A stretch of DNA of 53,056 nt from contig JAHBAU020000001.1 of the NCBI GenBank assembly GCA_018499905.2, positions 1 through 53,056 of the forward strand, given 5' to 3'. The position numbers were made by a program, and so were the translations under genes. Positions 11,072 to 21,300 of this stretch are shown here, one piece after another (position 1 is the stretch's first letter; each line of letters begins with the position of its first letter). This stretch comes from Candidatus Saccharimonadota bacterium (lineage in GTDB: Bacteria; Patescibacteriota; Saccharimonadia; Saccharimonadales; AQU-01). Under the pieces are notes generated by a model that did no database searches, had not been told where the DNA came from, and saw nothing but the letters and a program-made list of their open reading frames with translations.

Positions 11072-11842
11072 TCATTTTTTTGTCTTGAGAAAGTCCGCAG
11101 TGCTGTCAATAAGGAATAGGCTGACGTCGTCACGTGTCTTGCCCGACTCCTGAAAGGGCGTGCTGATAACGCCGATTAATATCATCATGTAGATCAGAAC
11201 AAAACTGATTATGCCAATGATGGCAAGACTTCCATAGAACGGGTCCACATTGGTAAGTATAAGCAAACCAATGACAAAAAACACGATTGATTTAAGCAGA
11301 ATATTAGCCGATGGGATGAACTTTATGCGCTGAATATAAGTCACTCGTTTACGGTGCTTAAGTAGCAATAGCTGCTGTTGTTTTAGCTTGACGATAAAAT
11401 TAGGTGGTACGCCCGCCGTTTCCATTTCACCAAAGTATGGGCTCAGCGCATGGATTTTTGCGCTCATGCCTCTTGAGGCATTGCGTGTATCATCCTCGAA
11501 TTTATATGCAATTTTCTTAAGCTGCTTGCGAAATCCCTCTAAATCAAACTTTGGATATGTTTTATGTATGACTGCAGCATCGACATACATGTCTTCAATG
11601 TTTGCGGCAAATTCTGATGGAATACGCTCCGACTCTTTATAGTCAGCTATGGTCGCAGACAGCAAGAAGCCAATGACCAGCGTTGCACTAGAAATCACAC
11701 CATTATGCAGCGAACTTTGTTCGATCGGCTCCCACCCAAAATCGTGAAACACATACTTAACAGCCACTATAAGTAGAGCTGATACGAAAGAGACAAGAAA
11801 TATTTTGTATGTATTAATGTTTTTAAACACCGTACACATCAT
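11072..11842 (-). CDS. multi-pass membrane protein, hypothetical
   Basis: Several hydrophobic segments; no family recognised. Confidence 0.6.
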   Translation of the reverse strand: MMCTVFKNINTYKIFLVSFVSALLIVAVKYVFHDFGWEPIEQSSLHNGVISSATLVIGFLLSATIADYKESERIPSEFAANIEDMYVDAAVIHKTYPKFDLEGFRKQLKKIAYKFEDDTRNASRGMSAKIHALSPYFGEMETAGVPPNFIVKLKQQQLLLLKHRKRVTYIQRIKFIPSANILLKSIVFFVIGLLILTNVDPFYGSLAIIGIISFVLIYMMILIGVISTPFQESGKTRDDVSLFLIDSTADFLKTKK

Positions 11843-12020
11843 TATACAAGAATGCCAACGCTGTAAATTAAAAGTTTGTCATTGTAATGAATAAAGCCGT
11901 GCCCTGGCATCAGCTCGGGCTGCTGTAGTTGCCGTTAAAATCGAATCCCATGAGCCTGAACATAACTCTCGACTTCATGACTGCATTGTCCTGGCTCCAT
12001 CTAGTGGATACAATTCACAG

Positions 12021-12629
12021 CTATACAGTTATTTTTGACGTGCCTTCATGTTCGATCAGTGAGCCCAAAAATATAAAGTTTCTATCGTGTTTTCCGCTCG
12101 TAAACACTTGTACGAAATCACACGATCCTAATTCTGAAACTACGGAGTCATACGTCATGTGGGTAGGAGCGTAGATTACTATATCATTCGTTATATGTGA
12201 GCGGATGTTTGCAATAAGTGTGCGTAGGTCTGGGTTCTGTCTTGCTGGGTCAACTTTGCCTGAATGATCGCTCCAATAAGGAATATCATATAAGACGACA
12301 TCCGCTTTAATCTTAGATAAGGCATTTGTACTACTTATGTCGCCTAACAAGAGAATAAAGTTTCTGATATTAGCTTGCACAAGGTTAGTTTTGCAATCAC
12401 GAATTATTGCTTCGTCATTATCCACACCAATAACTTTATCAAAAGATTTTGCTAGCTCAATCAAACTTACACCAATACCGCAACACAACTCGCATACAGT
12501 GTCTCCCTTGCCTTTTAGTCTTTGAGCAAGGTATTTTGCTGTAGCCGGATAGCTTGCAATTTTTAAAGATAACTCACTTCCGGCAATATTTTCGTCATAT
12601 CCGCGCTTATCTATGATTTCTTCACGCAT
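12021..12629 (-). CDS. SAM-dependent methyltransferase
   Basis: VCELCCGIGVSLIELAKSFDKVIGVDNDEAII motif I/II, DVVLYDIPYW motif IV-like. Start at 12629 (MREEIIDKRGYDEN) favoured by TATCAT 6 nt upstream; ORF track gives 12698. Confidence 0.75.
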   Translation of the reverse strand: MREEIIDKRGYDENIAGSELSLKIASYPATAKYLAQRLKGKGDTVCELCCGIGVSLIELAKSFDKVIGVDNDEAIIRDCKTNLVQANIRNFILLLGDISSTNALSKIKADVVLYDIPYWSDHSGKVDPARQNPDLRTLIANIRSHITNDIVIYAPTHMTYDSVVSELGSCDFVQVFTSGKHDRNFIFLGSLIEHEGTSKITV

Positions 12630-12870
12630 TAAGTAATGATAACAAAAAGACGCTCTGTTTTCGCAAAGTGGCTTGAATGAGTAGCTGACAACATCCATTT
12701 TATTTTGTTCTAACGCCGTTCTGTAATCTGCTTCATTCCAAATGTAAGTAACCTTTAGTCGTGTAGACCGTCCTAATCTATTATCACTTAATCTTCTCGA
12801 TCCCGTTCTGCAATAGCAAACATGACCAATAGCTTTTTCTGTACAACTACTATGATTCTGCTACTCTAGG

Positions 12871-14349
12871 GTGTATTATCACTTACTAAGTAACAAAACG
12901 CATAGCACTGTATTTGATAAATATATGAAAAGCATCAAACCTGAACCAGTTATTGTTTTAGTTGGCCTTGGACTGCACGCCAAGCGTATATATTTGCCTT
13001 ATTTAGCCCAGAATAAGCAAAGATTGGGTTTGGTTATTGACCTAGAGTCTAATAGTGATGCAGTGAACCAATATCTTAAGGATAATGGCATTGACTGCCA
13101 GACTTATTTTATTGCAAATAAGCAACGAGACGACGAGAAGTTAAACAAACGAGATGAATCTAATATCGCAGTATTGTGCAGAGATCTGGGCATTACTCAT
13201 GCGATTATTTCTACCGAACCCAAAGCTCATAAGGCTTACGCTAAGTTTTTTGTTCCAAACGGGATTGATACATTGGTAGACAAGCCGATAACCTCACCAT
13301 TGCACCCGAGCACTAAGCCAAAACAGGCTCGAAAAATATATAAAGATTATAAAGAACTTGCATTACTCGCAAAGAATCCGAGCCATGGCAGGCTGACCGT
13401 ACAGGCGCAGCGCCGTTTCCATGTTGGCTACTTGTTTGTATACGATTTAATTAACAAAATCATCGCTGACTACAACGTGCCGATAACCTATCTAGATACT
13501 TACCACTGTGATGGTCTGTGGTCTATGCCTCCCGAATTTGTGTTTCGTGAAAACCATCCGTATAAATACGGTTATGGCAAACTGATGCATAGTGGGTATC
13601 ACTTTGTTGATGTGGCGGCGTGGTTCCTTGACCTAAACAACCAGATTGTCAACAAGTGCCCTGATAACGCAGAAGTCGCCAATTATATGTTACGGCCAAG
13701 TGATTTTACATCTATAGTTGACGAAGATAATTATAAGCAATTCTTTGGTGAGCAAGTATTTTCCGACCACTTTAATACAAAGCACCAGATGGCCGCATAC
13801 GGTGAAATTGACTCCAGCTCTGTATTGCGCATGAAGCGGGGCGATAAAACAGTAGCCCTTTGTAGCATCAACCTGTTGCAAAACGGATTCTCCCGGAGAA
13901 GCTGGCCAGATTTGCCACAAGATACTTACAAGTCAAACGGACGTATCAGACACGAGCGCTTAAGTGTTCAGGTCGGTCCGTTATTAAACGTTCAGATTCA
14001 TAGTTACGAATCGTACGAGATAAAAGACAAGCATAAACACGCTCATGAGTTATTTGATACTGGTAATAACGAACATTTTGATATCTACATATATCGAAAT
14101 TCTGACCTGATTGGTGGTAAGGCTTATGAGAAAATAGGCATTGAACAACTGTATAAGCATGAGGGCTCGATTGGCCATAACGAAGCGGCGCGCGAAAAGT
14201 GCTTGATGCAGTTTTTGAGCGGCTCAGCAGATATTTCCGATATAGCTGCCCATAACAGCACGAATCGACTACTGTCAAATCTCTATCTAGCTGCTTGCAA
14301 CGACTTTAAGGGCCGACCAGCAATTAGCAAGTTCAAGCTTGGTATTTGA
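12871..14349 (+). CDS. Gfo/Idh/MocA-like NAD-binding oxidoreductase
   Basis: PVIVLVGLGLHAKRIYLPYLAQNKQ Rossmann start; ITHAIISTEPKAHKAYAKFFVPNGIDTLVDKPIT resembles the GFO_IDH_MocA EKP region. True start uncertain (GTG 12871 or ATG 12925). Confidence 0.65.
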   Translation: MYYHLLSNKTHSTVFDKYMKSIKPEPVIVLVGLGLHAKRIYLPYLAQNKQRLGLVIDLESNSDAVNQYLKDNGIDCQTYFIANKQRDDEKLNKRDESNIAVLCRDLGITHAIISTEPKAHKAYAKFFVPNGIDTLVDKPITSPLHPSTKPKQARKIYKDYKELALLAKNPSHGRLTVQAQRRFHVGYLFVYDLINKIIADYNVPITYLDTYHCDGLWSMPPEFVFRENHPYKYGYGKLMHSGYHFVDVAAWFLDLNNQIVNKCPDNAEVANYMLRPSDFTSIVDEDNYKQFFGEQVFSDHFNTKHQMAAYGEIDSSSVLRMKRGDKTVALCSINLLQNGFSRRSWPDLPQDTYKSNGRIRHERLSVQVGPLLNVQIHSYESYEIKDKHKHAHELFDTGNNEHFDIYIYRNSDLIGGKAYEKIGIEQLYKHEGSIGHNEAAREKCLMQFLSGSADISDIAAHNSTNRLLSNLYLAACNDFKGRPAISKFKLGI

Positions 14350-14752
14350 CACCTTTCTGGATAGATTCAAGAGTTTTTGGAGTTAGAATAGACTCCTCTA
14401 GATCGGCTACGTTCCACCACTTTACTTCCACAGTGTCCTCTAGTGGTTTGGGTTCGCCACTGGTAATTTTGGCCAAAAAGATAATATATATTTTGGATTT
14501 ATCATCGCTAACCCTGGCTGAACTATCTAGATAGCCAATAATTTCAACCGCGATACCCATCTCTTCTAGGGTTTCGCGTTTTAGGTTTTCCTCAAATGTA
14601 TCCGGTCCAGTGATTGTTGTTTCAACTTTACCACCGGGAATACCCCATAGACCAGGAAAAACATCCTCGTCCATGCTTCTTTTACCGAGCAACACCTGAC
14701 CTTGCTCATTAAGAATGACACAACTAATAATCACCTGGTGTTCAGTTTTCAT
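14333..14752 (-). CDS. NUDIX hydrolase
   Basis: GIPGGKVETTITGPDTFEENLKRETLEEMGI Nudix box. Confidence 0.9.
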   Translation of the reverse strand: MKTEHQVIISCVILNEQGQVLLGKRSMDEDVFPGLWGIPGGKVETTITGPDTFEENLKRETLEEMGIAVEIIGYLDSSARVSDDKSKIYIIFLAKITSGEPKPLEDTVEVKWWNVADLEESILTPKTLESIQKGVKYQA

Positions 14753-14766
14753 CAGTTTAGTATAGC

Positions 14767-15579
14767 CTAAATGCCAAGCCCATCACCATTTAGTAAGTCT
14801 GGGTGTCTCCTAGCTATAGCGCCGACGACAGCTCGGTGTACGTGCTCGGCAGGTGGGACGCCGCTAATATTGACAACTTGATCACGTAAGTCATCAGGCA
14901 TAAGGCCAAGTGCTAGCGGGTAGAGATGGGCGCAATTGACGATATTTCTAGCTCTAAACCTCAGCTTCGGGTCATCATCATCTAGACGTCTCAACAGAGC
15001 GCCGATCGGTGCATCGAATAGAAACAACGTGTCGGGCATGGCGTCTTGGAAGCTAAGCTCTGTTTCTGTATCGATAGCATTATTATCAACTGGCCTGCCG
15101 ACAATTTCTGGTGCGAACGATGGAAGCTCAAATCCAGGAAGTTGCGGGTCCCTATATAGATCATCTAGATTAGAGTCGGTATCTAATTGCCCGCGTTCAA
15201 GTGGTATCATCATTCGTGATATAACAGAACGGTCGATTAGTATAGCTGCATGTTGCGAGCCCTGGTCTGTTGCCATGCTTGGCAGTACTTCTTGTTTTAG
15301 GTACCGCATTTCATGGGTCAGCCGGATCGATGCCGCTTGCCAGTGTTCGGGAGTTGCGTCGGGACCTCTTAAAGCATGAGTCATTGAATTCCACCACATA
15401 GAGTCAGGATGATCGCTTCCCCATTGGGCTTCTTTGGAGCCATCGCCACGGACTTGAAGATTAGGTACATTCATCGTATCCAAACGTTCAGACAGCATAT
15501 CCATCTGTGTGCCCTTGCCTACTCTGTGGACACCTTCAAAACCTAAAGCTATAACAGTCGGAAACGATTCTGCTGACAT
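14767..15579 (-). CDS. thymidylate kinase-like P-loop kinase
   Basis: IALGFEGVHRVGKGTQMDMLSERL Walker A; AAILIDRSVISR resembles the dTMP kinase DRY/S motif. Confidence 0.65.
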   Translation of the reverse strand: MSAESFPTVIALGFEGVHRVGKGTQMDMLSERLDTMNVPNLQVRGDGSKEAQWGSDHPDSMWWNSMTHALRGPDATPEHWQAASIRLTHEMRYLKQEVLPSMATDQGSQHAAILIDRSVISRMMIPLERGQLDTDSNLDDLYRDPQLPGFELPSFAPEIVGRPVDNNAIDTETELSFQDAMPDTLFLFDAPIGALLRRLDDDDPKLRFRARNIVNCAHLYPLALGLMPDDLRDQVVNISGVPPAEHVHRAVVGAIARRHPDLLNGDGLGI

Positions 15580-15747
15580 ATGCTTTAATTATAACACAAA
15601 AGCATAAACAATACAACTTTGACACGATATGGCCTTCACCACCATGAAAATTTAATAGATATCCTGAACCTACTAGTGACTAAGGTTGTACAGGTTGTCA
15701 ATTAATCGAAATCTGCTGCGGTTGGAGTTTCAAAGTAAGTCTCATAA

Positions 15748-15780
15748 CAAAAAAACGAGCCCATAAGGACTCGTCTTTTC
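15748..15780 (-). terminator. intrinsic terminator of the split tRNA
   Basis: Minus strand: GACGAGTCC-TTAT-GGGCTCGTTTTTTTGTT; GC hairpin then T7. Confidence 0.85.
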
Positions 15781-15821
15781 TTGGCTCCGGGGACTGGATT
15801 CGAACCAGCGACCTAGTGGTT

Positions 15822-16361
15822 ATGCTTATCCTGTGTTTTCACACAGGGACGGACTATCTTATCATCCCTTTCAGGATGTTGGGCGCTCTATGAGAGATTA
15901 TTGTTAGGCTCACTCTCTAGTCTCTGAACCTTCCAGTTTCTATTAACCTAAAACTGGCTTGGCTGCGGATTACCATATCTTTCGACGTAGGCTTCCCGAC
16001 AATTCACCCAATGTTCACTATTTGGTTTCCCAAATAGGCTGCTTGTAGCCTGCGTGAATCTCTCTATGACAGTTCGCACAAAGCAGTACGCATTTATCTG
16101 CTTCTGCTTTGTTCTTTTCAAAAGACCGTGAGGCCACTTGATGAAATACCAAAATCTTTTTGCGATGCATCCATATGGTGTAGGTCGAGCGCATCAATAC
16201 ACTCGCTGTAGCCACAGAGTATGCATCTACCGCCTTTGTGTTCTACAAGTAATTGTCTGACACGCTTGCGACGTTTGGTAACTGCTGCCTTGAGATATTC
16301 AGCGCGATCGGCGTATGTGCGACGTTCTGGCATACATAAAATTGTATACCAGTGCATATCG
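15822..16361 (-). other. group I intron in tRNA (about 540 nt; boundaries +/-3 nt)
   Basis: Minus-strand core AATTGTCGGGAAGCCTACG ... GGTAATCCGCAGCCAAGCC ... GGTTCAGAGACTAGAG (R/P7) ... GATAAGATAGTCC (S) then P9-like CCTGTGT-GAAA-ACACAGG; inserted exactly in the anticodon loop. Confidence 0.9.
16018..16333 (-). pseudogene. intron-encoded HNH homing endonuclease, frameshifted
   Basis: MPERRTYADRAEYLKAAVTKRRKRVRQLLVEHKGGRCILCGYSECIDALDLHHMDASQKDFGISSSGLT | RSFEKNKAEADKCVLLCANCHREIHAGYKQ in two frames joined near 16120. Confidence 0.85.
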
Positions 16362-16553
16362 AACAGCCACCCGCTCTACCGCTGAGCTACCCCGGAATAT
16401 AACTGTAAGGTGCGACTTCTTATTCCACCTTAGAAGTACGAAGGTAAAGTATAATGAAAGTCCTTTATAGCGTCAAACTGTTGCGCGGTGTTTCCTAAGG
16501 TTGTTGTAAGTCTTATTCTTGCGATCATGATAGTAAGGAATTAAGCTTGTTCC

Positions 16554-18281
16554 ATGAATCTGCCAGATTCGTCACTTTTTGGAGGTGGGCTCACTCCTGC
16601 GACTGGCCTGCATGAGTTGTCTGTTCAAGTCGGAGAAAGTGCCGCTGCATTCGATTGGCGGGCACGTACCTACTACCCTTTCTCAAACGATATTGCTTAT
16701 CAAACAGCCGAACTGCTTGACGGCGCGAGTATCTATGATCTAGCACCAGAAGCTATGCCTGTTGTAGCTACCTCAGCCGTTGGCTGGTGTCTCGACGCTG
16801 CCAAAAAGCCGGCGATGATGATCGGGCGGGAGCTATATGAACATCCGGCTCGCGATGCAGCCGACGTTATCCAGTTCGTAACTGAGGGTGCGATTAGGCA
16901 TGTTCAAACTCTATGGCACGATCCAACTACAATTAGCGGCCCAATAGAGCTCCAACATCGATTGGTGGCACGTTCTTCGGCGCGGTTAGCTACCGCCTTA
17001 ACTTTAACTGTGTTGGATGAAGTAGTTGACGACCTGCCGACAGTAAAACCTCCCAAACTTGCCAATAAGCTTTCGGCAATTGGAAATCTTCATGCCCATT
17101 TGTGTGAAATTGCCGAAGGCGCGCGGCCAGATGTCGATCAAGTAACAGATGATTTAAACTGTCTGAGACTGTCCACGGCCAACGGCTTTTCACCTGAAGA
17201 CAGAGGTCGATACGAGGTATATGTTGGTTTACTCGAACCAGTAATCGACATGACCAGCCGGGTAAGAGACGACAGGTGGAGGAGTTTTGATTTTCTGACA
17301 ACCACGGCTGACTTTAGCCGAGCGGCAACAGACAGACTATTTGGCTTTGTGCATCGACTTGATGAGGATGAATCGGCACAGATATTGCGCGATCCGTGCC
17401 TGACATCTCAGGCAGCAGGTCACATATGTGAGCAAGCAATTGGAGATATGTCATGTCTTTTTCTAGATTCTGTCCCGGAAATCGACAGCATCATCAATAC
17501 AGGTCGGATAGATTACAGAATCACAGCAGCCGAAGCGCAGCATGAGCGTGCACTGTACGAAGTTCCTCCTAATACCGACGAATATGTTTCAAAAAGCGAA
17601 GTGCTGCATGCATATTTACCGGAAGTCCGGAAGATAGGAATTATGAAAGGTGGGTTGTTCGCCTACCATCACGAAGCAGCAGTAGTCGCTGCAACTTTGC
17701 TTGATAGTTATTATCAGGCATCGACTACTGATAGGACAGTGTTCCCCGATTTTAATGACATGATGATCGAGATTGCTCGACAAACAGGTCTACTTGTGGC
17801 GACAGAACAAGGTGCTGCAGTGGCTGAATTGTCGAGAGCACAGCGAGCTGCCACGCTCGACGGGTTGCATAAATTGTATGCCGCACAAGTAGAAAGACAA
17901 TCAACACTACAGGCCAACTGTTTTGGTGCGGACACCGCAGTATTCTTTACTAAACGAGGGGCTAGTCAGAAGGTTGCAAATCATATTTGTGAGGCATGTC
18001 CTGAAGATAAGTATGCAGACTGTTTTGAGCAAGGATTATCTGTAAAATTTGGCGTTTGGGCGGGACAGTCCGAGAAAGCTAGGCGACGTATTCGCAAGCA
18101 GCGACAACTACCGGAACCAGAACTACAAGACTTCACGAGTATCCTGCAGCCAGCAAGCGTTGCCAATGATTTTGAATTGGTCGCATTGCCCTTAGAAGCA
18201 GACGACGGTGCGTACGATCTTGATCAGCTAGACGACCAATTTAAAGGCTACCTGGACCAGTTTACCGGTAAAGCCGTTTAA
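16554..18281 (+). CDS. large protein with C-terminal WhiB-like Fe-S domain
   Basis: C-terminus NCFGADTAVFFTKRGASQKVANHICEACPEDKYADCFEQGLSVKFGVWAGQSEKARRRIRKQR: four Cys (C-x22-C-x2-C-x7-C) followed by GVWAG and RRxxRK, WhiB-like layout. Confidence 0.7.
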   Translation: MNLPDSSLFGGGLTPATGLHELSVQVGESAAAFDWRARTYYPFSNDIAYQTAELLDGASIYDLAPEAMPVVATSAVGWCLDAAKKPAMMIGRELYEHPARDAADVIQFVTEGAIRHVQTLWHDPTTISGPIELQHRLVARSSARLATALTLTVLDEVVDDLPTVKPPKLANKLSAIGNLHAHLCEIAEGARPDVDQVTDDLNCLRLSTANGFSPEDRGRYEVYVGLLEPVIDMTSRVRDDRWRSFDFLTTTADFSRAATDRLFGFVHRLDEDESAQILRDPCLTSQAAGHICEQAIGDMSCLFLDSVPEIDSIINTGRIDYRITAAEAQHERALYEVPPNTDEYVSKSEVLHAYLPEVRKIGIMKGGLFAYHHEAAVVAATLLDSYYQASTTDRTVFPDFNDMMIEIARQTGLLVATEQGAAVAELSRAQRAATLDGLHKLYAAQVERQSTLQANCFGADTAVFFTKRGASQKVANHICEACPEDKYADCFEQGLSVKFGVWAGQSEKARRRIRKQRQLPEPELQDFTSILQPASVANDFELVALPLEADDGAYDLDQLDDQFKGYLDQFTGKAV

Positions 18282-18389
18282 AAGTAGGCATTGCCTGAAA
18301 TAAAAATGAACATAGTTAAAAGTGCCCATGCTTATGGTAAAATCTAAGGTGAAAACGGATAAGTTTGAGGGGATATTATTCGGCTAGGC

Positions 18390-21300
18390 ATGAGCAATCA
18401 TCATTTGTCGAGTTTGAGCCACGCTTTTAGGCGTGATTTACGACGTATCGGAGTTCGGCTGAGACGTATTCTTTCTTTGTCACGTAGACATATCAAGCCA
18501 ATGCTAAAGATGTATCACCATATGGCTAAGCAGATGACGGTGTTCGCAGCAAAGCAAACGAAACAGTTTGTAAAGTTCTATGCCCGCTTTAGTAAGCAGC
18601 TGGCCAAACGACTCCATCATCACCTGGCTAAGCGTCCCCATGGATTTATGCTGACTAAATGGCGATGGTATGCCCGTTGGCACAGTTGGAAATACCATGC
18701 CTATGCCCATGGCGCTGTTTTGGCGATGTATGTTGTGGTTGTGTTAAGCGTCGTTATTGGTGCGTACAGGACCATGGTGCTAGCCTACGACTTGACTGAC
18801 ACTTGGGACTTTACAACGGCCAGCAATTACACCATTGACAACGGCCTCGAGACGAGCGGCGGCAGTGTGCGATTAAAAGCTCAAAATTACGCGACTGATG
18901 CAAACACCGCAGCACTATATCATCTCGATGAATCGCTGGGTACGACTGTGGACGATGCATCGGTAAATGCCAATGACGGCACCACCAGCGGTTCGCCGAC
19001 TTTTGTAACTGGCAACTTAAATAACGGCCTTGACCTTGATGGCACTGATGACTTGATTAGCGTGCCGGACAGTTCGTCACTTTCATTTACGCAATCGCAC
19101 ACGCTTGAGGCTTGGACGAAGCTCGATAGCAGTTTTAGTGCTGGCAGTCATGCCCAGCGCCAAGGTATTTTTGATAAGGGTGACTACCAGCTGTATTACG
19201 ACAACGAGACAGGGCGGCTCAGCTATGAGATTGCCAATGCAAGCGCAACAACCTGGACACAGGAAGCGGGTAATGACATAAAGAACAGCTGGGACTTGAA
19301 CGGGAACCCAAATATTGAGGCGCAAACCGTCATGGGCACTAATCTGTACGCTGGTACCGGTAACGCTACGAATGATGCCGAAGTGTGGCGTTGGAATGGC
19401 ACCAGCTGGACCCAGATAGGCGGCGATGGATTAAATGATAGCTGGCTCACGAACACTTACGAGAGTGTGCATTCACTCGCAAACGACGGCACGAACGTCT
19501 ATGTAGGCGTTGGCACGGGTACTGGCGATGCTGAAGTTTGGTCATGGAACGGCACTACCTGGACCAAAATTGGTGGCGACGCGCTCAATAGTAGCTGGGC
19601 AATAAATACCTATGAAGGTGTCTATTCCCTGCGCCATTTTGGCGGCAACTTGTATGCAGGCATAGGTAACGGAGCGAATGATGCCGAAGTTTGGCGCTGG
19701 AATGGCACTAGTTGGACGAAGATTGGTGGCGATAGCCTAAACAGTGGTTGGACGACTAACTATGAGTATGTGTATTCGCTGGCTGATGATGGCACAAATC
19801 TTTATGCCGGCTTAGGTCTGACGGCTGGCGAGGCTGAAGTCTGGCGCTGGAATGGCACCGCTTGGACCAAAATTGGCGGTGATACCGTCAACTCGAGCTG
19901 GGATAGTGCAAGCTTTGAAGTAGTGCTTAGTATGACCTTCGCGGGTGGAAATCTATATGCTGGTCTTGGAACAACTGCAGACGATGCTGAGGTCTGGTCA
20001 TGGAACGGCACTGCCTGGACCAAAATTGGCGGTGATAGTTTGAATAGTGGCTGGACAACCGGTTATGAAGGAGTGTATGGCCTTGTGAGTGATGGCACCA
20101 CAATCTACGCTGGCCTGGGTGCCACAGCTGGTGATAACGAATTATGGTCATGGAACGGCACTGCCTGGACCAAAATTGGCGGTGACGCGCTGAACAGTAG
20201 CTTTACAAATACGCACACGCTAGTGAGCTCTTTGGCATATGGCAACAGCACCTTATACGTTGGTCTAAACTCAGCAAGCGCTACCCTGTCGGCACAAGTC
20301 TGGTCTTATAGTGCGAGCACCTGGGCCAGAATTGGCGGCGACAACATCAACTTTAGCTGGGGCTCCCGAGGCTTGAGCGGAGTTAATGTGATGACCGTTT
20401 CAGGCGACAAGCTGTATGCGGGAACAGGTATTGCGACTGCGGGTACGGCACTGGTCTGGGAATATGATGGCTCTACCTGGAATTTGATTGGTGGTCAAGG
20501 TGTTAATAGTAGCTGGGCGGCCTATACGTACGAGACAATCACAACCATGATTAGCCTGGGCGGTAACTTATATGTTGGCCTTGGCACAACGGCTAATGAT
20601 GCTGAAGTCTGGCGCTGGAATGGCACGACGTGGACGCAAATTGGTGGCGACAGTCTTAATAGCGGTTGGACGACTAATTATGAAGAAGTTACCGCCATGG
20701 CCATATATAACTCTCAGCTCGTTATCGGACTAGGAAATAGTGCCAACGATGCCGAAGTCTGGCAATGGAATGGTGCTGCCTGGACCAAAATTGGCGGCGA
20801 TAGCTTAAATAGCGGCTGGACCACAAACTTTGAGCGCGTGGCAGCTATGGCAAACTACAATGGCCAGTTGTACGCCGGACTTGGTTCTAGCGCTGGAGAT
20901 GCCGAAGTGTGGCGTTGGAATGGCACTAGTTGGGCGCGTGTGGGCGGCGATGCGGTCAATTCAAGCTGGGATGCTATTAACTACGAGCATGTTGACGCAA
21001 TGATTGTCTATAACGGTCGTTTGTACGCTGGCCTTGGGACAAGCACTGGCGATGCGCAAGTTTGGGAATATAACGGCACGGCCTGGACCAAAATGGGCGG
21101 TGATGATCTGAACGATAGCTGGACTGTTGCGTTGTATGAGCGGGTGAGGACTTTGGTAGTCTATAACGGCGATTTGTATGCAGGGTTGGGCAATACTGCA
21201 GGAGATGGTGAGGTTTGGAAGTACAACGGCACAACCTGGTCGGTTGTTGCTGGTGATAGCCTAAACTCAAGCTGGACGAACGCTATTGAGGAAGTCCTGA

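Larger units (their letters stand above)
15782..16396 (-). tRNA. tRNA interrupted in the anticodon loop by a group I intron; probably tRNA-Asn(GUU), CAU anticodon is the alternative
   Basis: 5' exon TCCGGGGTAGCTCAGCGGTAGAGCGGGTGGCTGTT (16396..16362) and 3' exon AACCACTAGGTCGCTGGTTCGAATCCAGTCCCCGGAGCCA (15821..15782): 7-bp acceptor TCCGGGG/CCCCGGA, G73, CCA encoded, GGTTCGAATCC T-arm. Confidence 0.9.
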
